DNA from: CAYLOP01 sp964385305
GTDB lineage: Bacteria; Chloroflexota; Anaerolineae; Anaerolineales; E44-bin32
Assembly (NCBI GenBank): GCA_964385305.1
Contig: CAYLOP010000049.1
Location: 1-18,932 of the forward strand
Length of the DNA: 18,932 nucleotides
Reading direction: 5' to 3'
Part shown: positions 1 to 6,827 of the stretch, piece by piece
How positions within the stretch are numbered: the first letter of the stretch is position 1
How the letters are laid out: each line of letters starts with the position of its first letter
Notes under the pieces: generated by a model
Told to the model about the DNA's origin: nothing
What the model saw: the letters and a program-made list of their open reading frames with translations, nothing else
Database searches by the model: none
Translations under genes and position numbers: made by a program

Positions 1-486
1 AGGCTCGTCGAAGAAAATGATCTCCGGGTCGTGGAGCAATGTGCGCGCCAGCGCCAGACGTCGCTTCATGCCTCCCGAATAAGTCCGGACTGCGTTCTTG
101 CGTCTCTCCCACAGATTCATCAACTTCAGCAGGTCACCGATACGCTCCTCTACACCTGAGAGATTCTCACAATACAGTGCGGCATGATGCCAGAGGTTAT
201 CCACAGCGCTGAGATCCAGGTAGACGTTGGTTTCCTGGGGTATGTATCCGATCCTTCTGTGTACCTGGCGGGTTTCCTTGTGGGGATCAAAACCCAATAC
301 CTGAAGCGTTCCACCATCTTTCGAGAGCATACCGGTGATGAGGTGGATGGTGGTCGTTTTGCCGGCGCCGTTTGGGCCGAGTAGACCAAAGATCTCCCCC
401 GACCTGACCTCAAATGACAGGTTGTTTACAGCGGTGATCTCGCCAAACCGGCGTGTGACCGAATTAACCGTGATTGCTTTGTCCAT
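1..486 (-). CDS. ABC exporter ATP-binding protein (partial, C-terminus beyond window)
   Basis: This is the nucleotide-binding subunit of an ABC transporter, cut by the window edge after 162 codons. It energises a membrane partner that presumably lies beyond position 1. The visible part holds the Walker A motif GPNGAGKTT near residues 39-47, a Q-loop (GYIPQETNVY), the ABC signature YSGGMKRRLALAR, and the beginning of Walker B (IIFFDEP) at the edge. This motif set and spacing match the drug/antibiotic/ABC-2 exporter subclass (CcmA/DrrA-like). ATG at 486 is preceded by AAAGGA at good spacing. It lies 18 nt downstream of the TetR gene on the same strand, so the two form an operon and the TetR protein probably controls this exporter. 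The substrate is unknown. The family call is firm; the export direction is inferred from subclass and TetR linkage. Confidence 0.93.
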   Translation of the reverse strand, partial: MDKAITVNSVTRRFGEITAVNNLSFEVRSGEIFGLLGPNGAGKTTTIHLITGMLSKDGGTLQVLGFDPHKETRQVHRRIGYIPQETNVYLDLSAVDNLWHHAALYCENLSGVEERIGDLLKLMNLWERRKNAVRTYSGGMKRRLALARTLLHDPEIIFFDEP

Positions 487-504
487 TGGATTTCCTTTGG
501 ATGA

Positions 505-1113
505 TCATTGAACCTTCATTGTCCCTGCAACGAATATTTCCACGAATTGCGAGACGAGTTCCGAATGAGTAATCGCTGGTTTTATCGCTTCGTCAAGCAC
601 GTTCAGGCTGATGGCATAGGCAAAGAACATTCCCAAAAAGGCTTGCGCCATTGCTTCGGGGTGCTGTTCCTTAATGATCCCGCCCTCCATCTGGGATCGT
701 AGATAGCGAGCCAGCATCTTGCGGAGTTCTCGCGGGTTGCGCGCCAATATGGTGCGGACTTCGGGGATGTGGGCGGATTCGCAAAGCAGCAGACGAAGCA
801 TTTCCTTCCTCTCGAGTAAAACATTGATGAAGATGTGACCAAAGGCCATCAGGTCTTTATAGTAATCACCGCTCAATTGGGCTTCGATTGCAGGCGCCAG
901 AGCGGGCCCACCGTACTGCTCGATAGCCGCCGAGAATAGATTGGCTTTGTTACCGAAATGGCGAAAAAGGGTGATCTCGTTTACGCCCGCAGCCTCCGCA
1001 ATCGCTCTTGTGGTGGCTCGGGCATAACCCACCTTGGAACCAATCTCTACCGCTGCCTCGATGATCCTTTGGCGGGTCTCTTTTGGGGGTGGAGAGGTTT
1101 TTGGTGAATTCAT
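505..1113 (-). CDS. TetR/AcrR-family transcriptional repressor
   Basis: A 202-residue one-component regulator. The N-terminal TetR helix-turn-helix covers about residues 13-60, with the typical run ATTRAIAEAAGV followed by ITLFRHFGNK. The C-terminal all-helical ligand/dimerisation domain is divergent, as is usual in this family. A longer reading from 1149 is possible but unlikely: that ATG lies inside a perfect palindrome just downstream of a near-consensus promoter, so it would precede or coincide with the transcription start. The ATG at 1113 has an AGGA ribosome site 8 nt upstream and gives a standard length. The gene leads an operon with the ABC ATPase 18 nt downstream. Palindrome and promoter together predict autorepression relieved by a small ligand, probably an exporter substrate. 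The ligand is not predictable. Confidence 0.93.
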   Translation of the reverse strand: MNSPKTSPPPKETRQRIIEAAVEIGSKVGYARATTRAIAEAAGVNEITLFRHFGNKANLFSAAIEQYGGPALAPAIEAQLSGDYYKDLMAFGHIFINVLLERKEMLRLLLCESAHIPEVRTILARNPRELRKMLARYLRSQMEGGIIKEQHPEAMAQAFLGMFFAYAISLNVLDEAIKPAITHSELVSQFVEIFVAGTMKVQ

Positions 1114-1129
1114 TGGAGTTATCCTGCGT

Positions 1130-1149
1130 ATGCAAGTACATACTTGCAT
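1130..1149. promoter_or_regulatory. Palindromic operator, probably for the TetR repressor
   Basis: Perfect inverted repeat with half-sites ATGCAAGTA and TACTTGCAT separated by CA. It starts 2 nt downstream of the -10 box and covers the predicted transcription start, a classic position for repression by a dimeric regulator. Assignment to the TetR protein encoded immediately downstream is inference from position. Confidence 0.8.
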
Positions 1150-1151
1150 TT

Positions 1152-1180
1152 ATTATCGCGATTTATTTGCGGTATGTCAA
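1152..1180 (-). promoter_or_regulatory. Sigma70-type promoter of the TetR/ABC operon
   Basis: Read on the minus strand: -35 TTGACA (1175-1180), a 17-nt spacer, and -10 GATAAT (1152-1157). This is 11 of 12 consensus bases at ideal spacing. The transcription start is expected near 1145, inside the adjacent palindrome. Confidence 0.88.
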
Positions 1181-1323
1181 TCCCCGCACCACGCTGGGTA
1201 CAGCATGCAACAGACCTAAAACCGCACCATCCTACGGAAGGGTTCATACGAACCTGCTTTGATCAATGGCGGCTGTGGGTCTATCAGGGGGGGACGATGT
1301 TTGGATGTGACAATATTATTAAC

Positions 1324-1353
1324 TAGACAATAGTATGCCATATACAGTATAAT
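1324..1353 (+). promoter_or_regulatory. Promoter of the PadR/HAAS operon with overlapping palindrome
   Basis: -35 TAGACA (1324-1329), an 18-nt spacer and a perfect -10 TATAAT (1348-1353). An 11-bp palindrome, TATAC-A-GTATA (1341-1351), overlaps the -10 box and is a candidate PadR autoregulatory site. A heptamer GACAATA occurs at 1309-1315 and again at 1326-1332. Transcription would start near 1360, next to the tandem ATGs at 1361/1364. Confidence 0.7.
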
Positions 1354-1360
1354 GCGAAGC

Positions 1361-1738
1361 ATGATGAATGAAAAAGAGTTTACTGAAATGCACGCAAAGC
1401 TCACGCAGGAACTCCGGCGAGGCGTTCTGGTCCTGGCTACGCTCAGCCAGTTGGTGGAGGCGAAATACGGATACGCGTTGATGAATGGCCTGGCTGAACG
1501 CGGACTGGAGATCGAGCAGGGTACGCTTTACCCGCTGCTCAGGAGGCTGGAATCTCAGGGGCTGCTGCAGAGCGAATGGAACGTCGAAGGCTCGCGCCCT
1601 CGCCGCTACTATGTGATCAGCCCGGCTGGATTGAGTCTGCTGGAATTGCTAAAGGCGGCGTGGCGTGACCTGACGACGGTGATGAGTGTTCTGTTGGATG
1701 GAAAATCCATGGGAGGTAAAAGCCATGAATCTAATTGA
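1361..1738 (+). CDS. PadR-family transcriptional regulator
   Basis: About 125 residues with a PadR winged helix. Visible hallmarks are ELRRGVLVLATLSQL (helix 1), YGYALMNGL, the recognition-helix/wing segment IEQGTLYPLLRRLESQGLL, and the wing RPRRYYVISPAG. The short C-terminal helix is typical of compact PadR proteins such as LmrR-type dimers. An in-frame ATG at 1352 lies inside the -10 box, so 1361 or 1364 is more plausible. Neither has a Shine-Dalgarno sequence, so the mRNA may be leaderless; an ATG at 1388 is a shorter alternative. Its last 14 nt overlap the membrane-protein gene, indicating co-transcription and translational coupling. PadR proteins are commonly paired with HAAS-domain membrane proteins and repress their own operon until a signal or ligand releases them. 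Confidence 0.92.
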   Translation: MMNEKEFTEMHAKLTQELRRGVLVLATLSQLVEAKYGYALMNGLAERGLEIEQGTLYPLLRRLESQGLLQSEWNVEGSRPRRYYVISPAGLSLLELLKAAWRDLTTVMSVLLDGKSMGGKSHESN

Positions 1739-2738
1739 TCGATATGTACATGAGGTTGGGCGGCATCTGCCGCGAAAGAACCGGTCTGATATTCAGGCCG
1801 AGCTGCATTCCCTGCTGATCGATGCGTTGGAAGATCGAGCGGGTCATGAGCCGACCGAAGCGGAAGTCGTTGAGTTACTGAAGGAATATGGCGAGCCCAA
1901 AGCAGTGGCGGCGTCCTACTATCCCGAAGGACAGTATCTTATCGGACCCGCGCTATACCCGCTTTTCCGATTGGTGATCGGGATTACCTTGGCGGCAGTG
2001 CTGGGGGCGCAGTTGCTGGCTTGGGGGGTTGCGTACTTTATTGCTCAAGATCCATTTGCTCCTCTGGAAGCCTTAGCGGGTTTGCTGACCGCCATTCCAA
2101 CTTCAGTGGGGATGGTGGTCATCGTGTTCGCGATTCTGCAGCGGTTTGAGGTGCGTCCCGATATTGAAGACGAACCCTGGGATCCGGAGAGCCTTCCCAA
2201 GATCGACGAGGCTGCAACTGTTAAGCGAGGTGAGCGAGTCTTCGGCATCGTCATGGGCATCGTTATCCTGGTCGTTCTGGTGTTTTTCCCCCAGTGGATT
2301 GGGTTCGTGACGTTTCCCGGCGGCGAATTCTTTGCCAATCCGGTGATCACCCAATACATTGGATGGATCAGTATTTCAATTTTAATCAGCATCGGATTGG
2401 ATATCTACCTGCTCTGGCAAGGACGGTGGGGCACACCCACTCGGTTCGCAAAAATCGCTGTAAATCTGTTGAGCATTACCATCCTTTTCCTGTTGGTTCA
2501 AGGGCATACAACCTGGTTAGCGGACCACGGGGCAGGGGGTTTCTTCACCACGCTTGAACGGCTTCCTGAAAACATCGATGGTAGTTTGCAAATCATTGGC
2601 ATGGGAGCATTCCGGCTGGCGTTTGGTGTGGCGTTGATCGTCACAATGATCGAGACGATGGTGATGGTATTCCGAATGATTCGAGTGAATTTTAGGCGTG
2701 GTGTCTCCGTAAAAATGATACCGATGAGTCGGGTTTGA
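1725..2738 (+). CDS. HAAS-domain multi-pass membrane protein, PadR partner
   Basis: A 337-residue protein. Residues 1-70 form a soluble helical HAAS-type (DUF1700-like) domain, recognisable from RYVHEVGRHLPRKNRSDI, an acidic helix, and the EYGEPKAVAASY ending. About six hydrophobic segments follow, near residues 79-105, 112-138, 172-193, 208-232, 243-260 and 290-318, so the protein is in the cytoplasmic membrane. A longer in-frame start at 1686 lies deep inside padR; the ATG at 1725 has GGGAGGT 7 nt upstream and begins exactly at the domain. It overlaps padR by 14 nt. In other bacteria PadR/HAAS pairs are thought to sense membrane or envelope state, but the molecular activity is not established. 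The function here is therefore 'membrane partner of PadR'. A strong terminator follows. Confidence 0.9.
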   Translation: MNLIDRYVHEVGRHLPRKNRSDIQAELHSLLIDALEDRAGHEPTEAEVVELLKEYGEPKAVAASYYPEGQYLIGPALYPLFRLVIGITLAAVLGAQLLAWGVAYFIAQDPFAPLEALAGLLTAIPTSVGMVVIVFAILQRFEVRPDIEDEPWDPESLPKIDEAATVKRGERVFGIVMGIVILVVLVFFPQWIGFVTFPGGEFFANPVITQYIGWISISILISIGLDIYLLWQGRWGTPTRFAKIAVNLLSITILFLLVQGHTTWLADHGAGGFFTTLERLPENIDGSLQIIGMGAFRLAFGVALIVTMIETMVMVFRMIRVNFRRGVSVKMIPMSRV

Positions 2739-2765
2739 CCCACCGGGTTCAATCGACCCGTTAGC

Positions 2766-2801
2766 AAACGAGCCAGTACCATGCAAACTGGCTCGTTTTT
2801 T
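2766..2801 (+). terminator. Intrinsic terminator after the PadR/HAAS operon
   Basis: A perfect 12-bp stem (AAACGAGCCAGT 2766-2777 with ACTGGCTCGTTT 2787-2798) closes a 9-nt loop. The 3' arm runs into a T-tract ending at 2801. It begins 28 nt after the stop codon. Confidence 0.92.
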
Positions 2802-2893
2802 GGGTGAGTGCTAAGAATCAGCGTACTGGAGGTTGAGGTGGCGTGCATAATGCGTATGTTAGAAAGTAACTTGTAATCGGAAAGCCCTCACGT

Positions 2894-2969
2894 CCCTTGG
2901 CTACGCTCAGGACAGGCTCCTCCAAGCCCCGCTACCTGAATGAATAAGCACCTGGTAGGCTGCTTTTTT
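2894..2969 (+). repeat. Dispersed repeat copy 1, ending in a terminator-like hairpin
   Basis: A block at 2910-2939 matches 4661-4690 with a single mismatch, and the preceding 16 nt are also similar. The other strand reads GGAGGAGCCTGTCC next to a CGAG..GTCGAGG-like segment, a motif I associate with dispersed repeats of Chloroflexota genomes. Just after the conserved block, AGCACC (2947-2952) can pair with GG and TGCT (2957-2964), followed by six T (2963-2969 region), which is terminator-like on the plus strand. Confidence 0.72.
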
Positions 2970-3073
2970 CATACGTAAGGGTATCCATCTAGGGTTAGAA
3001 CCATAACCTGGAGGCTTCGAACCCGTCAAAGAGCGGAGAAGGATGCAGGTTGTTCCATCATCTCCTTGTTGAA

Positions 3074-4018
3074 CTATTTACGCATGCGTGAAGCAAATGT
3101 TCTTACGATTGCAATCCCTACGAATAGAGCCACGCCCAAGAATGCGATCAGTAGAAGGGGGGTCAGACTTGAGCGTAGTGACGTCTCTGAAGTGCTGAAA
3201 GGTGTTGGGGTCGGTGTCACGCTGGGAACCAAAGTTGGCGTTGTGGGTGTTTCGAGAGCGGCTTCGGTCGGGGAAGGGGAGGGCAGCGTACTCGTGGGCG
3301 CTTCAGGCGGGTGTACAAGCAGGATGTCTCCTGGGTGAATAATGGAATTTTCTGTCAGGTCGTTGAGGGCCAACAATTCGCTCAAGTCAACCTCGTAGTA
3401 AGCTGCAATCGTCCAGGCGGTCTGACCCGGTTGCACCTCATGGTAGATTGCCCCAGTTTCATCTGGTTCGCTCAACACAAATGGGACATAAGGCACGGAA
3501 GGTTCGGGCGCTTCGCCCGAAGGGATGCCGTCCGGGTACGAACCATCTTCAACCCAACCGACCATCATAACGTACCATGAATAGCCGCCTGCTTCGGCGA
3601 AACCAGCACCGATGTGCTCGTAATCAGGTGAGATCATGGCGTTCAGATGGCCCCAATCACTCTGCATCATCGTGACCACAAGCTGAGGCGTGTGAATACT
3701 CGCTGTGCCATGCGCGGCATTTTCGGTGGCGAACGATCGCGAGCCACCACCGTAGCCTGCGGCTTGAGCCCGTTCGTTCGGTGTGCTGCCTCCCGGCCCA
3801 TCGTGGCCGATATGGTTGTTGGCCGCGCTCCAACTGGCTTGAGCCTGGGCGACACTCATCAATATAGGATCGACCTCGTAGGTCGGTTGGCCGTATGAGA
3901 TTCTTAGTTGATTAACGAGTCGAATAAGCTCGCTTGCCGGATCACCCTGAGCCCGTGCAATGGAGATATCAACTAGAGAGCAAAAGCAGAGAAGGATGCA
4001 TAGCAGCAGCCGAATCAC
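3074..4018 (-). CDS. Secreted, membrane-anchored CAP (SCP/YkwD) domain protein with LysM
   Basis: A 314-residue surface protein. Residues 1-23 are a Sec-type signal peptide ending ARAQG. Residues about 28-155 form a CAP/SCP domain of the bacterial YkwD type, with putative cavity residues H72 (in HIGHDG), E99 (in TENAAHG) and H124 (in WGHLNAM). Residues 191-236 are a LysM repeat (HEVQPGQT, TIAAYYEV, LLALNDL, HPGDILLV), expected to bind peptidoglycan or another GlcNAc polymer. A Pro/Thr/Ser-rich linker (238-280) leads to a C-terminal TM helix (about 286-306) with a basic tail RMRK that would keep the protein outside but anchored. GGAG lies 9 nt before the ATG. The biochemical activity of bacterial CAP proteins is mostly unknown. 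The gene stands alone. Confidence 0.92.
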   Translation of the reverse strand: MIRLLLCILLCFCSLVDISIARAQGDPASELIRLVNQLRISYGQPTYEVDPILMSVAQAQASWSAANNHIGHDGPGGSTPNERAQAAGYGGGSRSFATENAAHGTASIHTPQLVVTMMQSDWGHLNAMISPDYEHIGAGFAEAGGYSWYVMMVGWVEDGSYPDGIPSGEAPEPSVPYVPFVLSEPDETGAIYHEVQPGQTAWTIAAYYEVDLSELLALNDLTENSIIHPGDILLVHPPEAPTSTLPSPSPTEAALETPTTPTLVPSVTPTPTPFSTSETSLRSSLTPLLLIAFLGVALFVGIAIVRTFASRMRK

Positions 4019-4643
4019 ATGTTTGTTGGCTCCGTGATGGAACTTTCAGACTAGTTAGGGAATGAATAAGATTCACTAAGTGATCTTGCCACACTGCACT
4101 TGATCCCATTATATATTTGAAAGTTGCGAGTTGCTGCCCGCGTTTTTCTAGCTGTATCCACTTTCCGATTTTTTTCGTCTAGCCAGCATTTCTTCCGGCT
4201 GTCATAATGCTTATCCCCCGAGGTAGGAGTTCCTCGACAAGGTCGCTTAAGAATGCATAGATTCAACGCATAAATGCAAATGGGATATTGAGATGTGGCG
4301 TAGTCTGATCGGTATTCTTATGAACACTTGTTTCAATAACTCTCAGGCTGTAGGATCAACCGGATATAGAATTTATAGGGTGCCGGGTTTCAAGTGATCG
4401 CGTATCGAAAGGTTACCCTTGGAAACCCTGCCTGACGATCCATGCCCCCCATTTGAGGATTCCCTGGCCTAGCCCGCTAGGGTAGACGAACTCACCCCGC
4501 ACTATAGCCGGCGTGGGGTGTAACCTGAAGGTCCTTGGCCGCTGTTCGCACCGGATGCTCTTATCGGTGTTCGTTCTCGCGAAGCATGCTCGGAGAGTGC
4601 GCGAGCGTCGCGAAGCGCCCTGGAAGGGCAGCGAGACGGAATT

Positions 4644-4720
4644 CCCCTCGACTTCGCTCGGGACAGGCTCCTCCAAGCCACGCTACCTGAGAACGAAGCG
4701 CTTGTGAGGGCGCTCATTTT
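4644..4720 (+). repeat. Dispersed repeat copy 2, ending in a terminator-like hairpin
   Basis: 4661-4690 matches 2910-2939 with one mismatch, in the same orientation. As in copy 1, the conserved block is followed within about 10 nt by a hairpin (AGCGC 4697-4701 with GCGCT 4710-4714) and a T-rich run. The flanks otherwise differ. The opposite strand of the repeat gives an open frame rich in PVPSEVEG-type peptide, a known artefact of such repeats. Confidence 0.72.
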
Positions 4721-4983
4721 TAATTTATTACTCCAAGGAGAGGAATTTGGATTCAGATCGGGATTTGAGCAGCGCAGACACCAACGTCTGAACTCTTAGA
4801 GGTTGGGTATTATTCCTTGAATACTCAGAGGGGTGGGGTGCTCTAATCGGATTAGGGCTATCAATCTCTGGGTCCAGGGCTCGAATCTTTGAATGCTACT
4901 TTGGGTTGCAGCCTCCCATGGTTTTGCGTCCGATTGCTAGCTCGGCGCTGAGCTTGTGTATTGAATCAAGTTCTTTAATGAGG

Positions 4984-5020
4984 ATCGACATATTCAACGT
5001 CGATTAGTTATTTGTATATT
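4984..5020 (+). promoter_or_regulatory. Possible promoter with dyad upstream of the small receiver-like gene
   Basis: A weak -35 TTCAAC (4993-4998), 16-nt spacer, and -10 TATATT (5015-5020). The -35 box lies between the arms of an inverted repeat ATCGAC / GTCGAT. The match is imperfect, so this is tentative. Confidence 0.35.
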
Positions 5021-5059
5021 TCACAAACGTTATATCCGGTATTTGGATAGAGAGTTTTT

Positions 5060-5425
5060 ATGGCTTCCAGAGGTGTGGTCATTCTCTCAGGGCTCTCCCT
5101 CTTCGCGGAGGGTGCTGCAAGCTCTTTACGCAGGAGCACGGAGTCTTTACAGTTCACCGGTATCGATTCTCGAGAACCACAATCACCTACACAAATCACC
5201 GAACTTGCTCCAGCAACTGTAATCCTGGATACGACAGATACCACGCTCGGGGAGCATTGTTCTTTGACTGCTCTTCTGGATGTCATTCCTGATCTGTGCA
5301 TTATTCGCCTGGATCCAATGAATGAGCAAATCCAGATTGTGATCGGTGAGTGCCGGAAGGCGACGAGCATTGCCAAATTCATTGAAGTAATCAGCGTCGA
5401 GTGTGCCAGCCCGGAGGGGAATTAA
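5060..5425 (+). CDS. Small protein resembling a degenerate receiver (REC-like) domain
   Basis: A 121-residue protein with no transmembrane or signal segment and alternating strand/helix predictions: GVVILSGLSLFAEG near residues 5-18, ATVILDTTD (52-60), LCIIRLDP (79-86), IQIVIGE (91-97), then a final helix. The order and length resemble a CheY-like fold, with D57 at the end of strand 3 where the phospho-acceptor Asp sits. The N-terminal acidic pair and the conserved Lys/Thr of true receivers are not evident, so it may be a phosphorylation-independent pseudo-receiver. There is no output domain and no adjacent histidine kinase. The start has only a weak AGAGAG ribosome site. The antisense open frames over this stretch look less protein-like. 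I recognise the fold only by pattern; the function is unknown. Confidence 0.62.
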   Translation: MASRGVVILSGLSLFAEGAASSLRRSTESLQFTGIDSREPQSPTQITELAPATVILDTTDTTLGEHCSLTALLDVIPDLCIIRLDPMNEQIQIVIGECRKATSIAKFIEVISVECASPEGN

Positions 5426-5864
5426 CATTTCCCGCGCTACCGGCGCAGTCTTTATTGATATCAAATAAAGGCGTTCTTGGAACAGATGCGTGAGTCTACG
5501 ATGCGGCTTGCCCGCCGGTGTACCGTGACGGATTAGATGAAGATAGCAGACCATTCTTAGGGGATTTCCCTAAGCCTGGTGAGTACTGCTTAGACCGGGC
5601 CTATAAACATAAGGCCGCCCTTTTAAACTCTGAGCTTTCTTTCGAAGGGAGGCAGAGCGGCGTGCGTAATGTCTCGCTGGGATTCCTGGAAAGGTGCGCG
5701 GGGTAGGATGAGTTATGTGTAAGCGAATATGTGCGAAAATAGATGAGACGCGAGACGGCAGTTCACCTCCATGTTGCTCTCTTGAAAAACCTGTTCGAAC
5801 TCCCGCCATCGTTTCTACATGCCCGGCGTAATCAGAGCCTGACAGAAGGGATAACACCATCATT
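5426..5864. other. Intergenic region upstream of the MoxR operon
   Basis: 439 nt with no supported gene. Two small hairpins are visible: CTTAGGG/CCCTAAG (5556-5574) and a GGGCCT/AGGCC-bulge-CC stem followed by TTTT (5597-5624). The latter could end transcription from the upstream small gene. No convincing sigma70 promoter for the downstream operon was found by eye. Confidence 0.55.
5597..5624 (+). terminator. Possible intrinsic terminator (bulged hairpin plus TTTT)
   Basis: GGGCCT pairs with AGGCC-G-CC around an 8-9 nt loop with one bulged G, followed by TTTT (5621-5624). It is short and 170 nt after the nearest stop codon, so the assignment is weak. Confidence 0.35.
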
Positions 5865-6827
5865 ATGGATCTCGAATCTGTTCAACTGCAAACTCAAGAA
5901 ATCACCCAAAACCTGGAGCAAGTGATTGTCGGTAAGCGCCACGAGATTGACTTGGTGCTGGTAGGCTTGTTATGCCAGGGCCATCTCTTAATTGAAGACG
6001 TGCCAGGTGTCGGAAAAACGATCATGGCACGCAGTCTGGCGCAATCTCTTGGCTGTACCTTTAGTCGGATTCAGTTCACGCCTGATTTGTTGCCGAGCGA
6101 TATTACAGGCACCTCGATCTTCAACCAACAGACGCAGCAGTTCGAATTTAGGGCTGGGCCAATTTTAGCGCAGATCGTTCTGGCCGACGAGATCAATCGG
6201 GCGACGCCGAAAACACAATCGGCGCTGCTGGAAGCGATGGAAGAACGGCAGATCACGATCGACGGCATTGTCCATGAGTTGCCACAGCCGTTCATGGTCA
6301 TCGGAACGCAAAACCCGATCGAATATGAAGGCACTTTCCCGCTTCCTGAAGCGCAACTCGATCGTTTTCTCTTGCGTATCAGCCTAGGATATCTGGCAAA
6401 GGCTGAGGAGATCGAAATGATCGAACGGCAGCAATTCGAACACCCGATCAGGGGACTAAGTGCGGTGGTCAGTAAAGAGGATTTGCTTGCGATGCAGGAA
6501 GCGATCAAGCATGTCTTTGTTTCAGCCCCAGTGACGCAATACATTGTCGATCTTACCTTTGCTACGCGCGAGATGGAGGTTGTGTATCTGGGGTCGAGTC
6601 CACGTGGTAGTTTGGGACTTTATCGGGCGTGTCAGGCGCTGGCAGCGGTTCGCGGGCGTGACTTCGTGCTACCCGACGATGTGAAATTTCTAGCCGAGCC
6701 CGTTCTGGCCCATCGGATTATCGTGGATCCATCGGAGCGTATGAGGATGATGACGGCCAAACAGGTGATCGCTGAGGTGCTACAACGCACACCTCTGCCG
6801 GATGCTGAGTCGAGGCGAGGAACCTGA
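5865..6827 (+). CDS. MoxR-family AAA+ ATPase
   Basis: A 320-residue cytosolic AAA+ ATPase of the MoxR (RavA-like helix-insert) clade, thought to act as a chaperone or metal-insertion/maturation factor for partner proteins. Visible motifs are Walker A DVPGVGKT (45-52), Walker B VLADE (105-109), sensor 1 GTQNP (147-151), arginine finger in LDRF (R167) and sensor 2 SPR (245-247). The C-terminal lid domain is full length for the family. The ATG at 5865 is preceded by a GAAGGG element at a rather long spacing. Its TGA overlaps the DUF58 gene's ATG by one base, so the two are translationally coupled. The order MoxR, DUF58, transglutaminase is a widespread conserved set, supporting a joint membrane or envelope task. 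The client protein is unknown. Confidence 0.95.
   Translation: MDLESVQLQTQEITQNLEQVIVGKRHEIDLVLVGLLCQGHLLIEDVPGVGKTIMARSLAQSLGCTFSRIQFTPDLLPSDITGTSIFNQQTQQFEFRAGPILAQIVLADEINRATPKTQSALLEAMEERQITIDGIVHELPQPFMVIGTQNPIEYEGTFPLPEAQLDRFLLRISLGYLAKAEEIEMIERQQFEHPIRGLSAVVSKEDLLAMQEAIKHVFVSAPVTQYIVDLTFATREMEVVYLGSSPRGSLGLYRACQALAAVRGRDFVLPDDVKFLAEPVLAHRIIVDPSERMRMMTAKQVIAEVLQRTPLPDAESRRGT

Larger units (their letters stand above)
2739..3073. other. Intergenic region between the HAAS gene and the CAP/LysM gene
   Basis: 335 nt between convergent genes. It contains the PadR/HAAS terminator (2766-2801) and repeat copy 1 (2894-2969). I see no coding potential in the remainder and no clear terminator for the minus-strand CAP gene. 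Confidence 0.7.
4019..5059. other. Long intergenic region (about 1 kb)
   Basis: No convincing gene on either strand; open frames here are short and lack family-like composition. It holds repeat copy 2 with its terminal hairpin (4644-4720), a 13-bp palindrome CTAATC-G-GATTAG (4843-4855), and a dyad ATCGAC (4984-4989) / GTCGAT (4999-5004) close to a possible promoter of the downstream gene. AT-rich stretches at 4080-4200 and 4960-5060 would suit promoters for the divergent flanking genes. Confidence 0.6.

Noticed and set aside
4413..4717. Open frames over repeat copy 2
   Set aside because: The peptide containing PVPSEVEG is the translation of the dispersed repeat itself; no gene support.
5008..5554. 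Two minus-strand open frames of about 123 codons
   Set aside because: Antisense to the small receiver-like gene; their translations are rich in Arg/Ser/Ile-Thr without strand/helix periodicity, while the plus frame looks protein-like.
5740..5864. Possible tRNA because of a GTTCGAA segment
   Set aside because: No acceptor stem, anticodon arm or CCA context could be assembled around it.
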